DNA of 27,612 nucleotides from an uncultured Spirochaetales bacterium (GTDB lineage: Bacteria > Spirochaetota > Spirochaetia > Sphaerochaetales > Sphaerochaetaceae). Positions within the stretch are counted from its first letter, which is position 1, and every line of letters starts with the position of its first letter. Of the stretch, positions 1 to 5,657 are shown piece after piece. The stretch spans positions 1 to 27,612 of the forward strand of contig CAKQRI010000028.1 of the NCBI GenBank assembly GCA_934271365.1. Direction: 5' to 3'. A model generated the notes under the pieces. That model saw only the letters and a program-made list of their open reading frames with translations, made no database searches and had not been told where the DNA came from. The position numbers and the translations under genes were made by a program.

Positions 1-270
1 TTATTCTTTCCTGCCATTCCCCGAACCGGCTTCTTTATTCTTTATCTACCGTTCGTGTATCGAATTGACAGAAGCTCTTACAAGCCTCTATATCTTCTCT
101 TCCCTTCGCTGATATATCTATAAAAACCATCGCGCTTTTTAGATTGTTTCATCTAACCGCGCCCTAACAAAGTACCAAAAATCCCATTAATCTGTCAACA
201 ATTATTTTAAATTTTTTTGCATTTTTTTGTTACTTTTATTTAATTCTTTACATTATAATAAAATAAAAAG
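1..270. other. A/T-rich intergenic region with no recognised gene
   Basis: No convincing coding region is visible here. Reading the minus strand there is a possible promoter (listed separately) and, just after its expected start, a stem-loop at 132-162 with arms GCGC/GCGC and TTAGAT/ATCTAA. Short minus-strand reading frames of about 25-31 codons exist but lack good ribosome binding sites, so I do not call them. The region separates the HAD gene from whatever lies to the left of the window. It could be the leader of a leftward gene or an unannotated RNA. Confidence 0.4.
162..198 (-). promoter_or_regulatory. Possible leftward promoter
   Basis: On the minus strand a perfect -35 box TTGACA (193-198) is followed after 18 nt by TACTTT (169-174), a moderate -10. 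Transcription would start near 162 and run off the left edge through the stem-loop at 132-162. The target gene is outside the window. Confidence 0.35.
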
Positions 271-1032
271 TCAAACAATTGAATCGATAACTTTTTTAAA
301 ACCCAATCCACCGTTTTCATCTGTTATATATAATGGAAGACACTTGAATTCATTCCTCATTCTTTCCACGCTATTCATCCCGATAGAAAGCGGAATCTCT
401 CGGAAAATGATCTGATCGTTAAGGCCATCCCCAAGATATATAGACCGCTGCTTCAAATCTTCATGAGAGATTCCAAAGCTGTTTTCTGTGAAATACTGAA
501 GTCCCAGCCACTTATCATATGGAGCAAACCAGATGTTTATATGAATAGAGCTTTCAGAATAGAATGCACCTGTCCTTTCTGCTTCTGCAATGATAAATGC
601 CCTCTCTTTATCGCTTATCTTGGCTTTATCAACAGCTATGTCATATATTCTTGCATACTGATCGGAAGAGAGACTTGAGGCTGGAAGCATTGATAAAAAT
701 GAATTTCTCTGCTCCATATAGCGCTTCTCTTCTATAACTGGATTCGTTCTATATATGATTCTTCCACCTTCATTCGAAATCATCAGTGCTCCAGACTCAG
801 CAATAACACCATCTACAGGCCACTGCCTTGCATATACATCGGCCCAGCCTGCAGATCCTCCGGTGAGCAGAATGATTCTTCTCCCGCTTTTCCTTATCAA
901 ATAAAGAGCGGCAAGCGCCTCTGGAAGGAGCCTGCCGCCACTTGTTATTGTATCATCTACATCTGATATAACGCATTCAATCCTGCCCTTCTCTTCAGGA
1001 GAAAAGCCTCTGAAAGGGAAACCTCTCTCCAT
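271..1032 (-). CDS. HAD-superfamily hydrolase, Cof/type IIB-like
   Basis: A 253-residue cytosolic protein of the haloacid dehalogenase superfamily. Motif I is DVDDT, with nucleophile Asp24 and acid Asp26. Motif II is the threonine in LLTGG (Thr57). A GDGLND motif near residue 213 is motif III/IV and binds Mg2+. The middle segment (about residues 85-185) is the size of a C2-type cap, as in the Cof, sucrose-phosphate phosphatase and mannosyl-3-phosphoglycerate phosphatase families. The substrate cannot be read from sequence; a phosphorylated sugar or phospholipid-related metabolite is plausible. Its ATG overlaps the pgsA stop by one base (TAATG), so it is translationally coupled as the last gene of the thrS operon. 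A role as the phosphatase acting on a PgsA product is tempting but unproven. No clear intrinsic terminator follows it. Confidence 0.8.
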   Translation of the reverse strand: MERGFPFRGFSPEEKGRIECVISDVDDTITSGGRLLPEALAALYLIRKSGRRIILLTGGSAGWADVYARQWPVDGVIAESGALMISNEGGRIIYRTNPVIEEKRYMEQRNSFLSMLPASSLSSDQYARIYDIAVDKAKISDKERAFIIAEAERTGAFYSESSIHINIWFAPYDKWLGLQYFTENSFGISHEDLKQRSIYLGDGLNDQIIFREIPLSIGMNSVERMRNEFKCLPLYITDENGGLGFKKVIDSIV

Positions 1033-1628
1033 TATCTTGTCATTCCAGACAGAGCTTTTGACTTAAGAACAGATCTTACATAAGTCACAAAGCTCAGAAG
1101 CGAAGCAAGAGCAGCAAGCGAGAAGAACACATAAAGGACAGTCTTGTAAGTTCCAATCCAGCTTCCTGCAGGAGCGAATGCCGACATGGCAATAAAGACA
1201 ATGGAAAGCAGAGTCGTAACTGCATAGAACACAGTCTTGCTCTTTCCCCATATATTAGCCGGCATTGCCTTTCCTGCCCTCATCATCAGCATGCGCAGGA
1301 ATAATATAGAGAACTCTCTCCACATGATGATTATGAATGTCCAAACGGGCATGAATCCACTCTTCATGAAGCAGACAAAGAATGTCAGATGAGAAAGAGT
1401 ATCAGCAAAAGGATCAAGGACTTTGCCTAAATCTGTAACAAGATTGTATTTTCTTGCAATCTTCCCATCAAGGAGATCAGATAGTTCTGCAACAAGGTAG
1501 CAGACAACCATCAGAACCGTGCTAATAGTCCTGGCACCGCTGAAAGAAAGAGAGCCAAGCATGAAAGAGAGGAAGAAGACAGGAACCATAACGAGTCTTG
1601 TCACAGTAAGCTTATTTGGTAAATTCAT
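1032..1628 (-). CDS. pgsA: CDP-alcohol phosphatidyltransferase (phosphatidylglycerophosphate synthase-like)
   Basis: A 198-residue polytopic inner-membrane enzyme. It contains the complete CDP-alcohol phosphotransferase signature D-x2-D-G-x2-A-R-x8-G-x3-D-x3-D: Asp51, Asp54-Gly55, Ala58-Arg59, Gly68, Asp72 and Asp76. Those residues bind the two metals and the CDP-diacylglycerol. The N-terminus NLPNKLTVTRL is typical of PgsA, which makes phosphatidylglycerol phosphate from CDP-diacylglycerol and glycerol-3-phosphate. Several hydrophobic segments follow, and the length is normal. It sits 15 bp after the M32 gene with GAGGA ahead of its ATG, and is coupled to the HAD phosphatase downstream. Another CDP-alcohol transferase specificity (inositol phosphate, for example) cannot be excluded. 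Confidence 0.82.
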   Translation of the reverse strand: MNLPNKLTVTRLVMVPVFFLSFMLGSLSFSGARTISTVLMVVCYLVAELSDLLDGKIARKYNLVTDLGKVLDPFADTLSHLTFFVCFMKSGFMPVWTFIIIMWREFSILFLRMLMMRAGKAMPANIWGKSKTVFYAVTTLLSIVFIAMSAFAPAGSWIGTYKTVLYVFFSLAALASLLSFVTYVRSVLKSKALSGMTR

Positions 1629-1643
1629 ATTTTTATCCTCAAA

Positions 1644-3137
1644 TCAATACAGACTAGTAAATTTATTAAGAAGGTACTCTTTATAAGGCTTTGCGTCAAT
1701 TTTTGAGCCTGTAACCTTATATACCAGCTCATCTGGCGTATACACAGAGCCATTATCCCAGATATTCCTGCTTAGCCAAGAGATTATATTGCTATAATCT
1801 CCTCTCTTCAGGTAGCAATCAAAGGCCTCTTTTCCTCCTAAATCGTCTACCATCTTATTATAAAACATAACACTATAGATATTGCCTATGGCATAAGATG
1901 GGAAATATCCGAAGCTGCCTCCAGCCCAGTGACTGTCCTGAAGCACACCCTCGCAGTCATTTCTAACCTCATAGCGGACAATCTTCCTAGAAAGCTCATT
2001 CCAGAGAGCAGGAATCTCATCAGCTCTGACATCACCATCAATCAAGCTCTTCTCTATTTCATATCTCATTATTATATGAAGCGAATATGTAAGCTCATCA
2101 GCATTCACCCTGATGCCTGAACTCTGTGGCTTATTTATTGCTCTCACGAATGAGTCGAGTGGAACATCTCTAAGGTGTGGTACTGCCTTAACAAGATCTG
2201 GATACAGATATTCCCAGAAAGCATGGCTTCTTCCTATAAGGTTCTCCCATAGTCTTGACTGAGACTCATGGATCCCCATATAAAGCCCACCAGATAGCCC
2301 AGTACCCCTGATCTGAGGATTCATAGCAGAATACAGCTCATAGAAGGCATGCCCCATCTCATGGATTATTGAAAAAACAGGATCAGCAAGCGATGCATCA
2401 GAATATCTTGTAGAAATCCTAACATCATCACGCCCTAGAGTAGTCGTAAAAGGATGCAGCGTAAGCCCGACAGTGGCACGGTTTCTATCAAAACCGATTC
2501 TGTCTATGAGACCCATACAGAATTTATGGAGAGCATCTTTATCATAGCTCTCATATAAAAAGCCATCCTCCACCCCAGATGCATCAATAGAATCCATAAT
2601 AGAGTGAATCGAAGACTCTAAATCTGAGAAAACCGGATTGATGCGTGAAATGCTCATCCCATCCTCATACAAGTCAAGGAGAGTGGAATAAGAACCGTCA
2701 CCAATAAGACCTGCCATCTCTTTTTCAAGTGAAATCAGTTCAGAAAGATATGGAGAGAATATGCTATAATCACTCTTCTCTCTGGCCTCTGCCCACTTAC
2801 TGTGAGCAGAATTTATAGCAAGGGATAGCCTTTCAACAAATTCAGACGGAAGAAGCGCTGATGTTCTAGCCTCCTTCTCCCATATTCTATAAAGGGCTTT
2901 ATCATATAAAGAAAGCTCCTCCCCATTCAGCCTACCGACAGCTTCTATTATCAAAGGAGAAGACTTCTCTTCATGAATCAGCTTAGAGAGGTAAGCAAGC
3001 TGCTCACCTCTCTCTTCTTCGCCTTTCTGAGGCATTTCAGTCTCTAAATCCCACTCAAGAGCAGCGCTGATGTGTGAAATCATAGTGACTTTTCTATCTG
3101 CTTCTTTCAGATAGCTAAGAGCCTCATCTTTATTCAT
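1644..3137 (-). CDS. M32-family metallocarboxypeptidase (thermostable carboxypeptidase 1-like)
   Basis: A 497-residue cytosolic zinc carboxypeptidase that removes C-terminal amino acids from peptides. The zinc site HEMGH is at residues 259-263, within IIHEMGHAFYE. Other M32 hallmarks are present in order: HPFT at 228-231, the STRY segment near 242-245, GIHESQSRLWEN (third metal-ligand glutamate region, about 292-303) and an ADELTYSLHI block near residues 345-355. The length matches the family (about 500). Its ATG overlaps the thrS stop by one base (TGATG), so expression is probably tied to threonyl-tRNA charging through the T-box. A peptidase recycling amino acids behind a tRNA-charging sensor makes metabolic sense, but this is inference. 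Confidence 0.92.
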   Translation of the reverse strand: MNKDEALSYLKEADRKVTMISHISAALEWDLETEMPQKGEEERGEQLAYLSKLIHEEKSSPLIIEAVGRLNGEELSLYDKALYRIWEKEARTSALLPSEFVERLSLAINSAHSKWAEAREKSDYSIFSPYLSELISLEKEMAGLIGDGSYSTLLDLYEDGMSISRINPVFSDLESSIHSIMDSIDASGVEDGFLYESYDKDALHKFCMGLIDRIGFDRNRATVGLTLHPFTTTLGRDDVRISTRYSDASLADPVFSIIHEMGHAFYELYSAMNPQIRGTGLSGGLYMGIHESQSRLWENLIGRSHAFWEYLYPDLVKAVPHLRDVPLDSFVRAINKPQSSGIRVNADELTYSLHIIMRYEIEKSLIDGDVRADEIPALWNELSRKIVRYEVRNDCEGVLQDSHWAGGSFGYFPSYAIGNIYSVMFYNKMVDDLGGKEAFDCYLKRGDYSNIISWLSRNIWDNGSVYTPDELVYKVTGSKIDAKPYKEYLLNKFTSLY

Positions 3138-4873
3138 CAGATCTGTTCCTTCTTAGCAACAGTCTCTTTTACTTCGGCAATGAAATCAGCTGTCTTTACC
3201 CCATTGATCTGCTTGCCACCTCTGTATCTGATAGCAACAGTATCATTAGCCATTTCCTTCTCGCCGATGATGATCATATAAGGAGTCTTAAGCTTCTGAG
3301 CATTTCTGATCTTTGCATTCATGCGCTCTTCAGATAGGTCAGCATAAGCTCTGAATCCATCTTTTTTGAATCTTCCCTCAAGCTCTTTTGCATATTCAAA
3401 TGCAACTTCGCCAACAGGAATGATCTTGATCTGCTCAGGAGCAAGCCATGGTGGGAAAGCACCTGCATAGTTCTCAAGAAGCACACCGAAGAAACGCTCA
3501 ATAGAACCAAGTAGAGCTCTATGAATCATATATGGTCTCTTCTCTACCCCATCTTTATCAACAAATGTCATGCCAAAGCGCTCTGGAAGGTTAAAATCGA
3601 ACTGAACTGTTGAAAGCTGCCATTCACGTCCGATAGCATCCTTGATTTTAAGGTCAATCTTAGGACCATAGAATGCTCCGCCACCTTCATCGATATCATA
3701 AGAAAGACCTTCCTTCTCTACAGCCTTCTTAAGAGCTTCTGTAGCAGCATCCCACTTCTCCTTCTCTCCTACAGACTTCTCTGGCTTTGTTGAGATGTAT
3801 GCATGGATTTCCTGGAAACCGAAAGAATGAAGCATATGGAGAGAGAAGCGGAGGACCTCCATGATCTCACTATCCATCTGTTCTGGTGTTACGAATAGAT
3901 GAGCATCATCCTGCGTGAACCCTCTTACTCTCATCAGACCATGGAGAGCACCTGCCTTCTCATATCTATAAACAGTACCAAGCTCAGCCCAGCGGCATGG
4001 TAGGTCCCTGTAACTCTTCTTTCCATTCTGATAAATCATGATGTGGAATGGACAGTTCATTGGCTTTACATAGTAATCAGCCTTATCCATTACCATTGGA
4101 GGATACATTGAATCCTTATAGAACCCGAGGTGTCCTGATGTCTCCCAGAGCCAGCTCTTTCCAACATGAGGTGTGTAAACCATCTCATAGCCATTCTCGT
4201 AATGCTCTTTTCTCCAGAAATCCTCGATTATCTGTCTTACTCTTGCACCCCTAGGATGCCAGTAAACAAGTCCTGGACCAGCTTCTTCATGAAGAGAAAA
4301 AAGATCAAGTTCCTTACCCAGCTTTCTATGGTCTCTCTTCTCAATATCTGCAAGATGATCAAGATACAGGCGGAGATCCTTAGGAGTAGACCATGCTGTT
4401 CCATAGATTCTTGTCAGCATTGGGTTGGTTTCCTTGCCTCTCCAATAAGCACCTGCAATATTCAGAAGCTTGAAGCCATCTGCACAGAGATCCTTTGTTG
4501 ATTCAACATGTGGTCCTCTGCAGAGATCCGTGAATGCACCCTGATTATAGATTGTGACAGTCTCACCCTCTGGAATTGCATCAAGAAGCTCAAGCTTATA
4601 TTTCTGGTTCTTGAACATCTCTGCAGCCTCTGCCCTTGTCACTTCTTTTCTTACAAAAGGCTTACCCTGCTTGATTATAGCCTTCATATGCTCAGTGATT
4701 GCTTCAAGATCCTCTTCTGTGAGAGCTCTTGGAAGATCGAAATCATAATAGAATCCATTCTCTATTGATGGTCCGATAGCAATCTGAGCATCTGGGAACA
4801 GCTCTAGTACAGCTTCTGCCATTACATGAGCCATTGAATGTCTAAGCATATCAAGATTAATTTCCTTAGCCAT
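3137..4873 (-). CDS. thrS: Threonyl-tRNA synthetase lacking the N-terminal TGS domain
   Basis: Class II aminoacyl-tRNA synthetase that charges tRNA(Thr). The 578-residue protein starts directly at the editing domain. The editing motif HSMAH holds His12 and His16, and CRGPH holds Cys118 and His122. These match the C-x3-H and H-x3-H metal-like site that clears Ser-tRNA(Thr). The catalytic zinc ligands are Cys273 (MNCPFH), His324 (DDAH) and a histidine in HRALLGSIERF near residue 450. An anticodon-binding domain ends the protein. The roughly 60-residue TGS domain of the E. coli enzyme (642 residues) is absent. The start is well placed: AAGGAGA lies 7 nt upstream, only 19 bp after the T-box terminator U-tract. 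It is the first gene of the operon. Confidence 0.97.
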   Translation of the reverse strand: MAKEINLDMLRHSMAHVMAEAVLELFPDAQIAIGPSIENGFYYDFDLPRALTEEDLEAITEHMKAIIKQGKPFVRKEVTRAEAAEMFKNQKYKLELLDAIPEGETVTIYNQGAFTDLCRGPHVESTKDLCADGFKLLNIAGAYWRGKETNPMLTRIYGTAWSTPKDLRLYLDHLADIEKRDHRKLGKELDLFSLHEEAGPGLVYWHPRGARVRQIIEDFWRKEHYENGYEMVYTPHVGKSWLWETSGHLGFYKDSMYPPMVMDKADYYVKPMNCPFHIMIYQNGKKSYRDLPCRWAELGTVYRYEKAGALHGLMRVRGFTQDDAHLFVTPEQMDSEIMEVLRFSLHMLHSFGFQEIHAYISTKPEKSVGEKEKWDAATEALKKAVEKEGLSYDIDEGGGAFYGPKIDLKIKDAIGREWQLSTVQFDFNLPERFGMTFVDKDGVEKRPYMIHRALLGSIERFFGVLLENYAGAFPPWLAPEQIKIIPVGEVAFEYAKELEGRFKKDGFRAYADLSEERMNAKIRNAQKLKTPYMIIIGEKEMANDTVAIRYRGGKQINGVKTADFIAEVKETVAKKEQI

Positions 4874-4891
4874 TTTATTCTCCTTATAAAT

Positions 4892-5150
4892 AAAAAAACC
4901 TTTATAGATTCATCCTTACAGTATATGCAAGGACGAAGCTATAAAGGCTCCGCGGTTCCACCTTGCTTCCCCACTAAAAAAGAGGGACGCTCAATTACCC
5001 TTTAACGAGAGGTCTCGGCATGCCATACTCGTTTCCTTTGAGGCATGCAGCTCGGAAGTGGTTTTCATCTCCTATCTCCAGATGTCTCTCACCCATTTAA
5101 AATGGACATCCTCTCAGAGGCAGAATCAGAGATTACTCGTCTTCGTCAAT
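4892..5150 (-). promoter_or_regulatory. T-box riboswitch, threonine-specific, controlling thrS
   Basis: The conserved T-box AAGGTGGAACCGCG is at 4951-4964 on the minus strand. Upstream, GACGAAGACGAGTA (5134-5147) is a typical stem I base. A candidate specifier codon ACC (Thr) followed by a purine is at 5060-5062 within GAAAACCAC. A stem with arms AACGAG and CTCGTT follows stem I. The antiterminator pairs GCAAGG before the T-box with CCTTGC after it. The competing terminator is CCTTTATAG/CTATAAAGG (4939-4947 with 4899-4907) followed by seven U (4892-4898). Uncharged tRNA(Thr) would favour read-through into thrS and the genes behind it. Confidence 0.95.
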
Positions 5151-5221
5151 GCTGTTATGGAAAGAATAATCTTTTTGATAGCAGAATTCAAGAGAGAGAT
5201 GTAACAAGCTTTATAATCTTT

Positions 5222-5251
5222 CTTATATGTTAGTTGAATTAGTAAATGCAA
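5222..5251 (-). promoter_or_regulatory. Candidate promoter of the T-box leader and thrS operon
   Basis: On the minus strand TTGCAT (5246-5251) and TATAAG (5222-5227) are separated by 18 nt. Transcription would start near 5215, giving a leader of about 340 nt, the usual size for a T-box. The -35 lies inside one arm of the inverted repeat at 5241-5281. Confidence 0.4.
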
Positions 5252-5281
5252 TTTTTAAAGTAGGATAATACTGCATTTACT
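5241..5281. repeat. Perfect 10-bp inverted repeat between T-box promoter and CRISPR array
   Basis: AGTAAATGCA (5241-5250) and TGCATTTACT (5272-5281) are exact reverse complements separated by 21 nt. The left arm overlaps the proposed -35 box of the thrS leader. It is not followed by a T- or A-tract, so it does not look like a terminator. It could be an operator or a scar at the edge of the CRISPR locus; I cannot tell which. Confidence 0.5.
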
Positions 5282-5302
5282 TTTACAACTGACAAATCTT
5301 TC

Positions 5303-5470
5303 TTATACAACACCTGTCGAATTAATGTATGTTATAATAACTTCAGTATCCTGGATTAAGCCTGAAACGTTCAGGACTCCTGTCGAATTAATGTATGTTA
5401 TAATGCAGGAGTGCCATTATACTTATCTGAGTAAGTTCAGGACTCCTGTCGAATTAATGTATGTTATAAT
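5303..5470 (+). CRISPR. Minimal type II-C CRISPR array: three 36-nt repeats, two 30-nt spacers
   Basis: Repeats lie at 5303-5338, 5369-5404 and 5435-5470, with 30-nt spacers at 5339-5368 and 5405-5434. Repeats 2 and 3 are identical (start GTTCAGGACTCCTG, end TGTATGTTATAAT). Repeat 1 is identical over positions 11-36 but diverged over its first ten bases. Every repeat ends in TGTTATAAT, a perfect extended -10 element, so each spacer probably has its own promoter reading rightwards, as known for the Neisseria type II-C array. A crRNA would then be about 24 nt of spacer plus the 5' part of the next repeat. The decayed repeat marks the probable old end, which puts the leader (spacer-acquiring) end at 5471 next to cas9. 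Neither spacer shows an obvious match elsewhere in the window. Confidence 0.95.
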
Positions 5471-5498
5471 ATAGGCAATATATAATCCTATATTATAA
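5464..5498. repeat. Perfect 12-bp inverted repeat spanning the last repeat's promoter
   Basis: TTATAATATAGG (5464-5475) and CCTATATTATAA (5487-5498) are exact reverse complements with an 11-nt loop. The left arm contains the TATAAT of repeat 3, so the dyad starts inside the repeat and ends in the flanking DNA. A second, smaller hairpin follows immediately (AGGAG 5498-5502, CTCCT 5511-5515). This may be a leader-end signal for spacer integration or a way of damping the last repeat's promoter. Confidence 0.6.
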
Positions 5499-5532
5499 GG
5501 AGTTAAGGTTCTCCTAAATATCAAAAACCTGA

Positions 5533-5566
5533 AAAACAGCTTGAAAATAGAGCTGTTTTTTTATTT
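5533..5566 (+). terminator. Intrinsic terminator after the CRISPR array
   Basis: Stem AAAACAGCT (5533-5541) pairs with AGCTGTTTT (5551-5559) around a 9-nt loop, and is followed by a T-rich run (TTTTTTTATTTTTT). It would stop transcripts started at the repeat promoters and isolate the array from cas9. Confidence 0.85.
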
Positions 5567-5591
5567 TTTGCTGAAAACTGGGCTACTATAT

Positions 5592-5600
5592 TGTTATAAG
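5592..5600 (+). promoter_or_regulatory. Candidate extended -10 promoter of cas9
   Basis: TGTTATAAG lies between the array terminator and cas9 and differs by one base from the extended -10 (TGTTATAAT) in each CRISPR repeat. No good -35 is seen 17 nt upstream. Transcription would begin near 5607, about 50 nt ahead of the cas9 ATG. The only ribosome binding site is AGAGGG, about 10 nt from the ATG. Confidence 0.4.
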
Positions 5601-5657
5601 AAAACAATAAAGCTTCATTTGCATGTAACATAATTCATATAAGAGGGATGAAAAGAA

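Noticed and set aside
5498..5563. tracrRNA on the plus strand between array and cas9
   Set aside because: The AGGAGTT segment pairs with the repeat for only seven bases. The opposite-strand anti-repeat after cas2 is far better and has its own promoter and terminator.
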